A stretch of DNA of 64,000 nucleotides from Acinetobacter seifertii (GCF_000368065.1 NZ_KB851200.1:124001-188000), one strand, 5' to 3'; counted from the first letter of the stretch, positions 46,599-57,326 are shown. The notes: generated by a model from the sequence alone, not told the origin. A program made the numbers and translations.

Positions 46599-47615
46599 AT
46601 GTCCGATTGGCCACCAAAACCACAAAATGAACCTATAACCCCTAAACAGAACGGACCAGAATGGCAAATCCTTGAGAAAGCGGTACTCGCTTCTGTGGAA
46701 GAACAACGCCGTAGTCGTCGCTGGGGTATATTCTTTAAAACACTTACTTTTATTTATCTATTGTTCATTGTTGTATTAATGGGTAAAGGTTGCTCAACCA
46801 GCAAGGAAAGCTCTGCAGCAAGCAGCAGTAGTGCTCATCTGGCTGTGGTTGATATTGTTGGAACCATTGATGCTTCAAGCAATCAAGCGGTAAATAGTGA
46901 AGATACAAATAAAGCCCTTAAACGTGCTTTTGAAGCTTCAAATAGCAAAGCAATTGCACTTAATATTAATTCTCCTGGCGGTTCTCCTGTTCAGTCAGAT
47001 GAAATTTGGCAAGAAATTCGCTATTTGAAAAAAGAACATCCTGATAAGAAAGTCTATGCAGTAATTGGTGATATGGGTGCTTCAGGTGCTTATTATATTG
47101 CTTCTGCTGCTGATGAAATTATTGTAAATCCATCAAGTTTAGTCGGTTCAATTGGTGTCATTATGCCAAATTATGGCATTACTGGCTTAGCTCAAAAACT
47201 AGGAATTGAAGACCGTACTTTAACAGCGGGTACCAATAAAGACATTTTAAGTATGACAAAACCGATCAATCCTGTACAAAGAGAGCACATTCAATCTGTA
47301 CTCGATAACGTCCACACTCATTTTATTAATGCAGTGAAAGAAGGACGCGGGAAACGCTTAAAATCTAATGATCCTGCTATTTTCTCTGGTCTTTTCTGGA
47401 CTGGTGAACAAGCAATTCAGTTAGGTGTTGCTGACCGTTCAGGTAACATTACGAGCTTGATGCGTGAACTGAAGCTTGATAATAAAGTTGACTACACGAT
47501 TGAACGTAACCCATTACAATCTATTCTTGGTCGAATGGGTGCAGAAATGGGTAAAGGCTTAAGTGAGTCGGTTGCTCAACGTTTAGAGACCAGTCAAAAC
47601 GCCAAGCTACAATAA
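46599..47615 (+). CDS. sppA: S49-family signal peptide peptidase (SppA-like)
   Basis: A 338-residue membrane-anchored serine protease of the short (36K) SppA/SohB type. One transmembrane helix (LTFIYLLFIVVLMGKG) near residues 50-65 precedes the protease core: VVDIVGTIDASS, LNINSPGGSPVQSDEI, catalytic Ser in GDMGASGAYYIASAAD and the general-base Lys later (ERT...TNKD). The start MSDWPPKPQ at 46599 has GGA upstream; an in-frame ATG at 46518 adds a non-conserved extension. It probably degrades cleaved signal peptides. Confidence 0.88.
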   Translation: MSDWPPKPQNEPITPKQNGPEWQILEKAVLASVEEQRRSRRWGIFFKTLTFIYLLFIVVLMGKGCSTSKESSAASSSSAHLAVVDIVGTIDASSNQAVNSEDTNKALKRAFEASNSKAIALNINSPGGSPVQSDEIWQEIRYLKKEHPDKKVYAVIGDMGASGAYYIASAADEIIVNPSSLVGSIGVIMPNYGITGLAQKLGIEDRTLTAGTNKDILSMTKPINPVQREHIQSVLDNVHTHFINAVKEGRGKRLKSNDPAIFSGLFWTGEQAIQLGVADRSGNITSLMRELKLDNKVDYTIERNPLQSILGRMGAEMGKGLSESVAQRLETSQNAKLQ

Positions 47616-47634
47616 TTTAAATCAGGATAACGGT

Positions 47635-48444
47635 ATGTCAGTAAAACCGGTTATACACTTTGCGCATGCTAATGGTGTGCCATCTATGGTGTATCAAAAA
47701 TTGTTTGATCAATTAAAAGATGAGTATGACATCATTTATGTTCCTCTTATTGGTCCTGACAAACGTTATCCAATTACCGATCATTGGCCTTTTTTGGTTG
47801 ATCAGGTGATTGATAGTATTGTTCGTCAAGCTAAAGGGCGAAAGGTGATCGGACTTGGTCATTCGCTGGGTTCAGTTTTGACCTTAATGGCATCCTTTAA
47901 ACGCCCTGAGCTTTTCTTACAAGTGATTATGTTAGATCCGCCTCTTATTTTGGGTCGATACTCTTTTGCTTTTCATATGGCAAAACTGTTTAAACCTAAA
48001 ATAGTCGATGACATGACACCTGCGGGTTTATCTGCACGTCGTCGTGAACATTGGGAGTCACGTGAGCAAGCGGCTTCGTTATTGCGTCCAAAAGGTTTTT
48101 ATAAAGACTTTGATGAAGACTGCTTTCAAGCTTACATTGATTATGCTTTGAAAGAAGATTCGGTACGTGGCGGCGTAACTCTCACTATTTCTCGTGAAGA
48201 TGAAGTTGCGATTTTCCGTAAAAATCCTTCTTGGTGGTGGTTACCTATGCCAAAACCAAAAATGCCTGTACATTTAGTTGTAGGAAAAGAAAGTGCCTTC
48301 TTAAAAAGAGGCTTCCCTCAAATGGCAAAGCGTAAAATGGGAATTCCATTTAGTGTTGTTGAAGGAGGGCATATGTTCCCACTAGAGCATCCGATTGACA
48401 CAGTGAATTATATTAAGAAGCTTATTCATAGCAATTCACGCTAA
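47635..48444 (+). CDS. Alpha/beta hydrolase
   Basis: A 269-residue hydrolase-fold protein: oxyanion motif FAHANGVPSMVYQKLF near residue 8, nucleophile elbow GLGHSLGSVLTL with Ser about residue 83, catalytic His in EGGHMFPLEHP. No signal peptide. It follows the S49 peptidase by 19 bp and is probably co-transcribed, ending at a strong terminator. Substrate unknown. Confidence 0.87.
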   Translation: MSVKPVIHFAHANGVPSMVYQKLFDQLKDEYDIIYVPLIGPDKRYPITDHWPFLVDQVIDSIVRQAKGRKVIGLGHSLGSVLTLMASFKRPELFLQVIMLDPPLILGRYSFAFHMAKLFKPKIVDDMTPAGLSARRREHWESREQAASLLRPKGFYKDFDEDCFQAYIDYALKEDSVRGGVTLTISREDEVAIFRKNPSWWWLPMPKPKMPVHLVVGKESAFLKRGFPQMAKRKMGIPFSVVEGGHMFPLEHPIDTVNYIKKLIHSNSR

Positions 48445-48456
48445 TAAGATTTCTAT

Positions 48457-48486
48457 AAAAAAGGACATGCATGCATGTCCTTTTTT
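48457..48486. terminator. Bidirectional terminator between hydrolase and purN
   Basis: A 30-bp perfect palindrome: A6, the stem GGACATGC, its complement, T6. It serves the convergent genes on both sides. Confidence 0.9.
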
Positions 48487-48507
48487 AATTTTCGTTGAGC
48501 AAACCTT

Positions 48508-49137
48508 TTACCAAGATGCAAAACGAATAGGGTGTTCAAGAATTTGATTACGGAAATAGGCTTGTCCATTTTTACATGTCAGTTGGCCATTACATAACCA
48601 TTCTGCAACTTGAGGATAAATAAAGTGCTCAAGTTTATGTACACGTTCTGCCAAAGAGGCAACATTGTCATGTTCTTTGACTTCAATTGCAGATTGAGCA
48701 ATTGCTTGACCAGCATCAAGTTCAGAAGTTACAAAGTGAACTGTACAACCATGCAATCGATCACCTGTATTTAATACACGTTGATGTGTATTAACACCTT
48801 TATAAGCAGGTAATAGCGAAGGATGGATATTGAGCATTTTACCTTGCCATTTATCGACAAAGTTTGCAGTTAAAATACGCATGAAGCCAGCTAGAATAAC
48901 AACGTCAGCTTGCCAAGCCATAAGTTGCTGATGCATCGCTTCATCAAAATCGGCACGACTAGGAAAGTCTTTATGCGAAATTACCGCTGTCGCGATATTG
49001 GCATTTTGAGCACGCTCTAGGGCATAAGCATCGGCTTTATTAGACAATACACCTACAATTTGCCCTGATAGACGTGCATCTATCAAGGCTTGTAAGTTAC
49101 TGCCGTTCCCAGAGACTAGAACAGCAATTTTCATCAT
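48508..49137 (-). CDS. purN: Phosphoribosylglycinamide formyltransferase (PurN)
   Basis: A 209-residue 10-formyl-THF-dependent GAR transformylase, the third step of purine synthesis. [15 protein letters not shown] binds the phosphate; [13 protein letters not shown], the catalytic Asn-His in [13 protein letters not shown] and the Asp in [13 protein letters not shown] are in place. ATG 49137 overlaps the purM stop (ATGA); a second ATG follows directly at 49134. Confidence 0.96.
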
Positions 49138-50204
49138 TCAAAGATCACACGAATTTTTTCGTCTGCACCTTCCACTGATTCAGCATTTTCTTGGATATGT
49201 CCGATTTTCCAAGCTTTTTCACCTTGAGCATTAAGCACTTCAATTGCTTTTTCTGCATCATTTGCATCAACTGCAATCACCATACCTACACCACAGTTAA
49301 AGGTACGGTACATTTCAAAGCGTTCTACATTGCCTTCGCGTTGTAAAAGTTTGAATAATTCTGGCCATTCCCAAGAAGCTTCATTAATTACTGCTTGAGC
49401 ACCATTTGGTAATACACGTGGTAAGTTACCCGGTAAACCGCCACCAGTGATGTGTGCCATAGCATGTACATCAACTTGTTTGCAAAGCTCAAGAACTGGT
49501 TTTACATAAATGCGTGTTGGTTCCATTGCTACATCAGCAAGTGGGCGACCATCAATCACTTGAGTTAAGTCTACATTCTTAACATCTAAAATTTTACGTA
49601 GTAATGAATAACCATTTGAGTGAGCACCACTTGAGGCAACACCAATAAGTACATCACCAGATTTTACTTTAGAGCCATCAATAATTTTGCTTTGCTCAAC
49701 AACACCTACGGCAAAACCAGCAAGATCGTAATCTTCGCCTTCATACATACCTGGCATTTCAGCTGTTTCACCACCTACAAGTGCGCAACCTGCAAGTTCA
49801 CAACCTTTACCGATACCAGTAACTACGTTTGCAGCTACATCTACATTTAAGTGACCAGTAGCATAATAGTCGAGGAAGAATAATGGTTCTGCGCCACAAA
49901 CTAAAAGATCGTTTACACACATAGCCACAAGATCTTGGCCGATTGTGTCATGACGATTAAGGTTAAGTGCTAAACGTAATTTAGTACCTACACCATCGGT
50001 TCCAGAAACCAAAACTGGTTCTTCGTAACCTTTAGGGATTTTGCATAGTGCACCAAAGCCACCAAGTCCGCCCATTACTTCTGGACGAGTTGTACGTTTA
50101 GCGACTGACTTGATACGATCGACCAGTGCGTCGCCCGCTTCAATGTCAACACCCGCATCTTTATAGCTTAAGCCGGTATTTGGGGTAGAAGTTGAGTTGC
50201 TCAT
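49134..50204 (-). CDS. purM: Phosphoribosylformylglycinamidine cyclo-ligase (PurM)
   Basis: A 356-residue AIR synthetase, the fifth step of purine synthesis. [35 protein letters not shown], the metal-binding [27 protein letters not shown] and [11 protein letters not shown] are the expected motifs. Length is normal. It is coupled to purN by a 4-bp overlap, the common purMN arrangement. A GGAG-like site lies before the ATG. Purine-repressor control is not visible in the short upstream region. Confidence 0.97.
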
Positions 50205-50339
50205 AAATGAAGTCTCCGCATTGGCGGCAGATTATAACCTGAATATACGAAACTCTTATGTTATTTATGCTCGAAAATGCTATCTTTAATAAAAATATTT
50301 TTCTATTTATAACGATTAAATCAAAAAAGGCTAGATTTT

Positions 50340-51533
50340 ATGCAAGATCGTATGCTGCGCCGTATTTTCTTACTCGCAGGTATTGTATTGCTGGTATGGG
50401 TATTATACTTGCTCAAGCCTGTGGTCATTCCATTTCTTGGTGCTTTTTTCCTGGCTTATTTATTTAGTCCACTGGTCGATGTTCTAGTAAAAATTAAGCT
50501 CCCTCGTTGGTTGGCAATTAGCATTGTTTTTATCGGTATTGGTGTAACTTTAACCGTAGCTTTGTGGTATTTAGTTCCACTCATCTGGAAACAGCTTGTT
50601 TATGCACGAGATAGTATTCCTGCTGGGATTCATTGGATTAATGCAGAGCTATTACCATGGATTTCTTCAACATTCCATGTCCAGCAAATGGAAATTGACA
50701 CCGATCAAATGTCGAAAGCAGTCATGGATTATGTCCAGACCAATTATAGTGCTGACAGTATTCAGGCTGTTTTATTAAAGCTTGCGCAATCAGGTCTGAA
50801 TTTTATTCAGATTGGCGGAACAATTGTTTTAATTCCAATTATTGCTTTCTATTTCTTGCTTGATTGGGACCGTATGCTACAAAACTTACGTCGTCTCATT
50901 CCGCGTCCATATGAAGCAACGACTTTGCAAATTGTTCGTGAATGTCACAGTGTTTTAGGAGCATTTGTTAAGGGACAATTCCTCGTAATGCTCTTACTCG
51001 GTATCGTCTATGCGGTAGGTCTTCAAGTCATTGGGTTAGAGGTCGGGCTTATTATTGGTATGGTGGCAGGCCTTGCCAGTATTATTCCATATCTAGGTTT
51101 TGCAGTCGGTATTATTGCGGCTGTTATTGCAAGCTTATTCCAGTTTGGAATGGACTGGATGCATTTATTACTGGTTGGTGTGGTTTTTATGATTGGTCAG
51201 GCAGTAGAAGGCTATATTCTGCAACCATTCTTACTCGGTGATAAAATTGGTCTTTCGCCTGTTGCTGTCGTATTTGCCGTTTTGGCAGGTGCACAACTTG
51301 CTGGCTTCTTAGGCATGTTGATCGCATTACCTGTAGCTGCTGTGATTGTAGTGCTCTTGAAACATTTAAGAGAAAACTATGAAAAGAGTTCATTATATGC
51401 ACCATCTTCTACATTAGTGATCCAAGAAGGCAATATTGAGCAAATTCATATAGAAACTGAAGATACTAAACTTGATCTTGAAGTTAAAAAACAGCAAGAT
51501 ACAGATACACCGAATCTTTCAGATCAGAAATAA
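50340..51533 (+). CDS. AI-2E family (PerM/YdgG-type) membrane protein
   Basis: A 397-residue membrane protein with about eight helices: an N-terminal group (IFLLAGIVLLVWVLYLLKPVVIPFLGAFFLAYLFSPLVD), a periplasmic loop, IPIIAFYFLLDWDRM, and the conserved GLASIIPYLGFAVGIIAAVIASLFQFG and EGYILQPFLLGDKIGLSPVAVVFAVLAGAQLAGFLGMLIALPVAA. The C-terminus is a charged tail. Members export autoinducer-2 or act as Na+/H+ antiporters; the role here is unknown. Twenty bp upstream of hda and probably co-transcribed. Confidence 0.9.
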   Translation: MQDRMLRRIFLLAGIVLLVWVLYLLKPVVIPFLGAFFLAYLFSPLVDVLVKIKLPRWLAISIVFIGIGVTLTVALWYLVPLIWKQLVYARDSIPAGIHWINAELLPWISSTFHVQQMEIDTDQMSKAVMDYVQTNYSADSIQAVLLKLAQSGLNFIQIGGTIVLIPIIAFYFLLDWDRMLQNLRRLIPRPYEATTLQIVRECHSVLGAFVKGQFLVMLLLGIVYAVGLQVIGLEVGLIIGMVAGLASIIPYLGFAVGIIAAVIASLFQFGMDWMHLLLVGVVFMIGQAVEGYILQPFLLGDKIGLSPVAVVFAVLAGAQLAGFLGMLIALPVAAVIVVLLKHLRENYEKSSLYAPSSTLVIQEGNIEQIHIETEDTKLDLEVKKQQDTDTPNLSDQK

Positions 51534-51553
51534 TTTCAAGGCCAATTCATTAT

Positions 51554-52252
51554 ATGCGTCAACTCCAACTGGATATAGAACCTCAACTTGATGCTCGAAT
51601 CAGTGATTTTTCGGGACCGGGTTGGGGGCATGTAGTTGATGCAGTGCGTCAACTACATGCAGGTCTAGTGAATAGATTTTATATCTATGGTGGAGCAGGA
51701 ACGGGAAAGAGTCATTTGCTATCAGCAATTTGTGATTCTTATTTAGAAGTAGGCAAGTCTGCAATAAAAGTTTCTCTGCTTGAACTGCTTGACGCTCCAA
51801 TTGAGGCAATTACTTGTTTAGAGCACTATGACCTAGTTGCTTTAGATGATATTGAGTCAATTAGTGGTGTGCCTCACTGGCAAAAAGCGGTTTTTCACTT
51901 AATGAATAATCATGAAGGGCAACTCGTGTTTTCTTCGCGTGTTGCGCCGATTGAATTGAAATTAGAGTTACCAGATTTACAATCAAGACTTACGCAAGCA
52001 GTGAGTGTAAAAGTTCCAAGCGGAAGCTTATATGCTGATCGCTATGCTTTAGTAACCTCTGTGATGTCTAGACGCGGGATTCATTTCGATCAGCAGATTG
52101 TAGATTATTTGCTTTTACATGGACCTCATCAAGCATCTGTATTATTGCAAACGGTAGCTCAATTAGAGAAACTTCTTAAAGGTGAGAAGACGAAGCTGTC
52201 AAATGCAACTTTAAGACAAATCTATGCTTTAATTGATGAGTATCAACAATAA
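51554..52252 (+). CDS. hda: DnaA regulatory inactivator Hda
   Basis: A 232-residue DnaA-like AAA+ protein lacking the DNA-binding domain, which with the beta clamp stimulates ATP hydrolysis by DnaA to limit replication initiation. MRQLQLDIEP at the extreme N-terminus fits the clamp-binding QL(S/D)L motif; Walker A is YGGAGTGKSHLL and Walker B LVALDDIESI. Its location next to purMN and an AI-2E protein is the common gammaproteobacterial one. Confidence 0.93.
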   Translation: MRQLQLDIEPQLDARISDFSGPGWGHVVDAVRQLHAGLVNRFYIYGGAGTGKSHLLSAICDSYLEVGKSAIKVSLLELLDAPIEAITCLEHYDLVALDDIESISGVPHWQKAVFHLMNNHEGQLVFSSRVAPIELKLELPDLQSRLTQAVSVKVPSGSLYADRYALVTSVMSRRGIHFDQQIVDYLLLHGPHQASVLLQTVAQLEKLLKGEKTKLSNATLRQIYALIDEYQQ

Positions 52253-52559
52253 AAAAATTTAATTTTTAGCCTAAGCCTGTGCTTTACTATAAAAAATATT
52301 CATCTATTAACTACTTATAATTTAAATTCTAAAGTGCACTACTAAATTTTTAGATAAGTAAAATATACATATATTAATAGATGTTTAATTAAACAAATAT
52401 TTATGAAGCTGCTTATCTAAAATGACGCTATAGACCGATCAAAAGATCTTGAGAAATTCTGACTCCTGTGACAAAGTACGCACAAAGGATGCGTTTGCAA
52501 AAGTTAAAACTTTGCAATATTGACAAAGAAAAATGAAAAAAATAGGTAAGGAGAAGGGT
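52253..52559 (+). promoter_or_regulatory. 307-bp region upstream of the CSLREA gene pair
   Basis: Very AT-rich and non-coding. TTGCAAAAGTT (52495-52505) and AACTTTGCAA (52508-52517) form an inverted repeat with one unpaired base about 45 bp before the start; GATCAAAAGATC occurs near 52437-52448. No clear sigma-70 promoter. AAGGAG (52548-52553) is the ribosome-binding site of the next gene. Confidence 0.3.
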
Positions 52560-54413
52560 ATGCTCAAACGGAGCATTGCTTTTGCATTATTGGCTGCTGC
52601 TGGGCACGCTTATTCTGCTGATATTCAAGTCACAAGTTTAGTTGATGAAGATAAAGATGATACGGTATGTACCTTACGAGAAGCGGTACAATTTCTGAAT
52701 TATCGTGGTTCATCAAACGCTGCTGATGTTGAAAAATATGCAAATGGCTATCATGGCTGTGGAAATAAAGATTCCTCATCAAATATTATTTTGCAGCGTG
52801 ATAACGAATATACGTTAAATTCAAAAATAACGATTACAGCCCCTCTTACGATCAGTACCGCAAAAAATGATTCTACGATAGTTGATACTGATCAGCCTGG
52901 TTCCCATAACGCAACAATAAAGATGGTGGGTACAGATCAGCTATTTAAAATTGATGATGGTAGTGTAGAGAAAGCATCCTTTGCTGTGACCTTGAGTGAT
53001 CTTAACTTACAAGGCGCAGGTTCAAACTCTAAGGTATTAACAGGTGGTTTAATTTTAAACCATGAAAAATTGACTATCCAAAATTCACGATTGATTGGTG
53101 GGTATGCGAATCAGGGTGGAGCAATTTACAATCAAGGATTGTTATCTAAAACAGGCCAAACTGCTGGTTTTGTAAATATTATAAATAGCTTGATTCAAAA
53201 TAATAAAGCGGCTCAAGGTGGTGTTATTTATAGTGAACAGCCTTTATATCTCGTCACTCAATCTGTAATACGTGATAATGAAGTTTCTTCTTCAGATGGC
53301 GCATTATTTTATGGTGCAACAAAATTTGATGATGAAAGTACAGGAGGATACTTAAATGTACGTGCTATAGGCTTTAGTAACAGTACATTCTTCCACAATA
53401 AAGTTGGATTTATTGCAAACATTAAAGATGGAATGTTTGTTAATAACATTACAATGATCAAAAATGCAGCTGGGTTATTTCTCGATGCTCCACAGGGAAA
53501 TGCTTCTGTTTCGAACAGTATATTAGTGGGTAACACTGCAAACTGTACTGCAAATACAGATGACAAGACGGTTATTCAAAGTAATTTAGTGATTGCTGAC
53601 TGTAATCGTAATGCTACTGCAAAGTTACCTAATATCCTTTTTCCTGCTAGTGAAAAGTTAATCGCTGGAGATATCGATGAAGGTGTCTGTGATGTAACAG
53701 CGAAAGATGGTTTGTTATGCCCATTTAGCACGCCGAAAGATAGCTTTTTGGGATTTTTTAAGCCTCGTCTACTCGAGAGTTATAATAGCCTAGCTGATTC
53801 TTTAATTATCAATAAGGGACGGCTATATAGTGACGGTTCATCGATTGGATTGGCTAGTTGTGAAAGACTTGACCAACGTGGAAAAAACCGTAGTGGCTAT
53901 GATGAGCTGTGCGACTTAGGAGCAGTTGAATATATTTTAAATAATGAAATTGCGACTGTTGGGCAAGATATTAAATATGGACAAGTTGCAAAATTTAATA
54001 TTTTAGATTCTTTAAGTGAAGCTGATTTGGTCACACCTGCTACTTGTAAACGTTTATTTGGTGATCGACCTGATGGTAAAGACTGGCAACCAGGTTGTTT
54101 GAAAATAAAACAGAGCACTGATACTCCAGTTTCTAAAGGCAGCATAACAATAGACCAGAACGGAAATGTCGTTTACACACCAAATGGAAACTGGCACGGT
54201 GCAGACATTTTTAGTATTCAAGTTGTTACGAGTGTATCAAGATTTAATGATGGAACAGATTTCCAATATGTCTCGATTCCGGCGACTGTAGTCCAAGAAC
54301 CTTTATCTGGTATCGAAGATAAATCTGTAAGTACTGGTGGTGGGGGAAGTGTAGGTGGCGGTTTAATTTTAGGGTTATTTGGTTTAATCGCGCTACGCCG
54401 TTTCAAGTCATAA
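52560..54413 (+). CDS. Exported CSLREA-domain protein with GlyGly-CTERM tail
   Basis: A 617-residue secreted or surface protein. ATG 52560 has AAGGAG 6 nt upstream; the frame's first ATG at 52533 would put this site inside the gene. A signal peptide ends at AYSA (about residue 20). The CSLREA domain follows ([22 protein letters not shown]), then a body rich in short Asn/Gly/Val strands typical of right-handed beta-helix. It ends with [11 protein letters not shown], a hydrophobic helix [11 protein letters not shown] and basic RRFKS: a GlyGly-CTERM signal recognised by rhombosortase. Function unknown; may be a type II secretion cargo, as is usual for such tails. Confidence 0.85.
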   Translation: MLKRSIAFALLAAAGHAYSADIQVTSLVDEDKDDTVCTLREAVQFLNYRGSSNAADVEKYANGYHGCGNKDSSSNIILQRDNEYTLNSKITITAPLTISTAKNDSTIVDTDQPGSHNATIKMVGTDQLFKIDDGSVEKASFAVTLSDLNLQGAGSNSKVLTGGLILNHEKLTIQNSRLIGGYANQGGAIYNQGLLSKTGQTAGFVNIINSLIQNNKAAQGGVIYSEQPLYLVTQSVIRDNEVSSSDGALFYGATKFDDESTGGYLNVRAIGFSNSTFFHNKVGFIANIKDGMFVNNITMIKNAAGLFLDAPQGNASVSNSILVGNTANCTANTDDKTVIQSNLVIADCNRNATAKLPNILFPASEKLIAGDIDEGVCDVTAKDGLLCPFSTPKDSFLGFFKPRLLESYNSLADSLIINKGRLYSDGSSIGLASCERLDQRGKNRSGYDELCDLGAVEYILNNEIATVGQDIKYGQVAKFNILDSLSEADLVTPATCKRLFGDRPDGKDWQPGCLKIKQSTDTPVSKGSITIDQNGNVVYTPNGNWHGADIFSIQVVTSVSRFNDGTDFQYVSIPATVVQEPLSGIEDKSVSTGGGGSVGGGLILGLFGLIALRRFKS

Positions 54414-54428
54414 TCAGGGATGAGGACT

Positions 54429-56855
54429 ATGAAAAATTATAAAAAAGCAGTATTAGCACTAGCCGTGCTGGCGGCTATGCCTCTTTTTGCTGATACAACA
54501 AATCAAAGAATTGAAGTTACAACTTTTGCAGATGAGGATGGTGAGAATCCTAATGCTTGCTCGTTAAGAGAAGCAATAAAAGTTGCTGAAACACGAAGAT
54601 CTGATTATGGATGTACCGTCTATAACACCTCTAAAAGTCAGGTGATTCAACTAAAAGCAGGGACTTATACATTAAATAAAGAGCTGGTTCCCAATGCAGA
54701 TATAGCAATTTATGGGTTCGGTGAAAAAGATCAAGATAAAAATTGGTCAGAAAAAAGTGTGTTAACCAATGACTATCCAGCACTACAACCGTTACAGACA
54801 ATAATAAATGCTGCTGGAAAATCGCGTATTTTCAACACAGCCGTAAATAAACAGCCTCTATTTATTCAAAACGTTATTTTGGAAAATGGTGTAGCACCAG
54901 ATTTTGGCGGTGCGATTTATGCTGGTGGCAATGTCACATTGCTCAATACTCAGATATTAAACTCTCAAGCTCCAAAAGGAGGAGCAATTTTTCTGGGTGG
55001 TGATAATGTTAATTTGTCTACAACACATTCTTTAATTCAAGGTAATACAGCAACATCTGGAAGTGTGCTTTCGATGAGCTGTTGGAATGGTACAGCCTAT
55101 GCAAAACGGGAAGTAACATTTACCTCTTCTAGTATTATCAATAATGGTTCGAATAGCTCTAATAATACTTTTGAGTTTTGCGGGGAGCCAAAAGCAACTT
55201 TTACAATTAATACCATTGCTCAAAATATTGCAAATACAGTAAATGGCAGTATTTTGAAATTTACCGGTGATGCTACTCCAAATGGTACTCCTAATCCTTC
55301 AACCATACTTAGCGCTAACAGTACTTTATCTTTAAAAAATAATACTATTGTTGAAAATAACGCTTATAGCACCTTCTTATATGACACTATGGGAAGTAAA
55401 GAGTTAAGGTTTAATGTAATTGGTTATAATTTGGGAACCTATGCTTGTCATTACTTTATAGGACCTGCGGCTGATTTAAAAAATGCTGGTTTCGCACTAT
55501 CATTTAATGCTTTGAATCTGACAAATGATTCTGCGAAATGTGACTTACCAACAGAAGCACTGACGTCTACACATCGAACTGTTGATATAGCTGGTCAGCC
55601 TTTTAATGCATTACTTGAACCTTTACATGCCTCTGCTCCAGAAACTGGTTTTCTACCCATTTACTATCCAAAAAATAATATTGGTGGCAAAAATCTAGTA
55701 GATGTAGATCCTGAAGGTAAAGATACCTGTACGTCTATAGACCAACGAGGTTTATCACGACTTGCGGACAGTAAATTATATTATCAACCAAATAGTCGTA
55801 ATAGTTGTGATATTGGCTCAGTCGAGTTAATGAAACTTACTGCTGGTGATATAAAAGGTTTGGGTAATACCTCTCTTACGGATTTGCTGGCTAAATATCA
55901 ATCTCAGTATGATACCGTTCAGAAAAATATATTGAATCCAGATTATGCGTATTTGTTGAATGTATTAAAAATTGATTCAGCAAATTATAAAAACCTTCTT
56001 GATCAAACCAAAGCAAATGCAAAATATCGAGCAATCTATATTGATTTGAAAGCAAATGGCTTACCTTTGCCAAATGAAGATAGTAATCATATTTTGAAGT
56101 TCTTTAATACAACTGACTACAATATTAATCTTGAAACTGTTGGAACTGGATTAATCGACGATAAAGTTACCAGCATTAAAAAAGATGATGGACTCTTTTG
56201 TGAATGGAATGCTGCTTTGCAGCAAATTGTATTCTATCGATCAGATGATATTATTACCCAAGCTGGTGATTACAACTATTGTAAATATACGATTAGCAGT
56301 AAAGATGGAACCACACAATCATCTGGGTTATTGGAAGCTCGCTTTGATAATATTCCACCCGTTGCTGGTAATGGTACGGTAACGTTTAAGTATTTAGCAA
56401 ATGAAGTCATTCCCTTAAATTTATTACAGTATGCTAATGATGATGGGGATGGTCCTGTAAACACACTTAAGACTAAACCAAATAAACCTAAATTTTGGGT
56501 AAATGATCAAGGTGTGGAGTTACCAATTTATATACCAAGCAAAACCTCAAAAGACGGTATTTTCAAGGTAGTGAAAGCAGATCGGGAAGGTCCGTGTCCT
56601 AAAGATGATAGTGGTAATACTTGCTATGGTGGTAACATCTATATTCAAGCGAGCAACGTGTTTAATACTTTCAATGATACATTGACCTACTATGTATACG
56701 ATGCAGATGGAACTATTTCAGCTAGCGCAGGAACGATTAATTTAGTAAGCACAGCAACTACAACTGATGATTCAAGAAGTGGTGGGGGAGGTATAGGTAT
56801 TCTCTCTATTGCATCACTGTTAGGTTTGATTGCTTATAGACGTTATCGTAAATAA
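54429..56855 (+). CDS. Rhombotarget A-like CSLREA/GlyGly-CTERM protein
   Basis: An 808-residue paralogue of the previous gene, 15 bp downstream. The signal peptide ends near PLFA; TTFADEDGENPNACSLREAIKVAE is the CSLREA motif; beta-helix-like repeats (FGGAIYAGGNVTLLNTQIL, GGAIFLGGDNVNLSTTHSLI) fill residues about 140-340. The C-terminus RSGGGGIGILSIASLLGLIAYRRYRK is a GlyGly-CTERM signal. It matches what I recall of Acinetobacter 'rhombotarget A'. ATG 54429 has GAGGA just upstream; ATG 54420 is the alternative. No protease gene for processing lies nearby. Confidence 0.85.
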   Translation: MKNYKKAVLALAVLAAMPLFADTTNQRIEVTTFADEDGENPNACSLREAIKVAETRRSDYGCTVYNTSKSQVIQLKAGTYTLNKELVPNADIAIYGFGEKDQDKNWSEKSVLTNDYPALQPLQTIINAAGKSRIFNTAVNKQPLFIQNVILENGVAPDFGGAIYAGGNVTLLNTQILNSQAPKGGAIFLGGDNVNLSTTHSLIQGNTATSGSVLSMSCWNGTAYAKREVTFTSSSIINNGSNSSNNTFEFCGEPKATFTINTIAQNIANTVNGSILKFTGDATPNGTPNPSTILSANSTLSLKNNTIVENNAYSTFLYDTMGSKELRFNVIGYNLGTYACHYFIGPAADLKNAGFALSFNALNLTNDSAKCDLPTEALTSTHRTVDIAGQPFNALLEPLHASAPETGFLPIYYPKNNIGGKNLVDVDPEGKDTCTSIDQRGLSRLADSKLYYQPNSRNSCDIGSVELMKLTAGDIKGLGNTSLTDLLAKYQSQYDTVQKNILNPDYAYLLNVLKIDSANYKNLLDQTKANAKYRAIYIDLKANGLPLPNEDSNHILKFFNTTDYNINLETVGTGLIDDKVTSIKKDDGLFCEWNAALQQIVFYRSDDIITQAGDYNYCKYTISSKDGTTQSSGLLEARFDNIPPVAGNGTVTFKYLANEVIPLNLLQYANDDGDGPVNTLKTKPNKPKFWVNDQGVELPIYIPSKTSKDGIFKVVKADREGPCPKDDSGNTCYGGNIYIQASNVFNTFNDTLTYYVYDADGTISASAGTINLVSTATTTDDSRSGGGGIGILSIASLLGLIAYRRYRK

Positions 56856-56863
56856 GAAAAAAT

Positions 56864-56890
56864 AAAAAAGCCTCCATAGGAGGCTTTTTT
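56864..56890. terminator. Terminator between the rhombotarget gene and the DUF3106 gene
   Basis: A 12-bp stem AAAAAAGCCTCC / GGAGGCTTTTTT with a 3-nt loop, symmetrical, between convergent genes. Confidence 0.9.
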
Positions 56891-56936
56891 ATTGCTAGTC
56901 GGATTTCAAAACAAGCATTTTTATTAAAAGTTTAGA

Positions 56937-57326
56937 TTAGTGTTCTAAATATTTATTGATATATTCTTCGCGTATAGCTGTTCTTTCGTCTGCACTTGCT
57001 TTAAGCATACGCTGACGTAAATCATTACGCTCTTGTGTACTCATTTTTTGCCAAGCTTCACGCATTTTCTGCTTTTCTGCATCTGGGAGTTGGTTGAACC
57101 AATCCATGCGTTGTTGCAGATTAGCGCTTTGGTTTGCTGGTAATTCTTTTAAGCTTTGATAGCGTTTAATTACAGCTCGTTGTTCTTCTTCAGACATAGC
57201 ATTCCAAGTATCATCTACTTGTGTATTGGCATCTTTAGAAAAAATCCAGAAACGTTCAAAACCTGCAAAACTTGTTTGCAGGAAACTTAATGAACAAAGG
57301 ATAAGTGCTAACTTTTTAGCTACCAT
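56937..57326 (-). CDS. Periplasmic DUF3106 protein
   Basis: A 129-residue protein with a signal peptide (MVAKKLALILCSLSFLQTSFA) and a charged helical body in which the motif (M)xxxE(R/Q)xxxxxRxxxxxxLP repeats: WNAMSEEEQRAVIKRYQSLKELP, DWFNQLPDAEKQKMREAWQKMSTQERNDLRQRM. This is DUF3106, a family often found after an ECF sigma factor and a small membrane protein, as here. GTG 57344 is an alternative start. It overlaps the preceding gene by 11 bp. Confidence 0.82.
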   Translation of the reverse strand: MVAKKLALILCSLSFLQTSFAGFERFWIFSKDANTQVDDTWNAMSEEEQRAVIKRYQSLKELPANQSANLQQRMDWFNQLPDAEKQKMREAWQKMSTQERNDLRQRMLKASADERTAIREEYINKYLEH

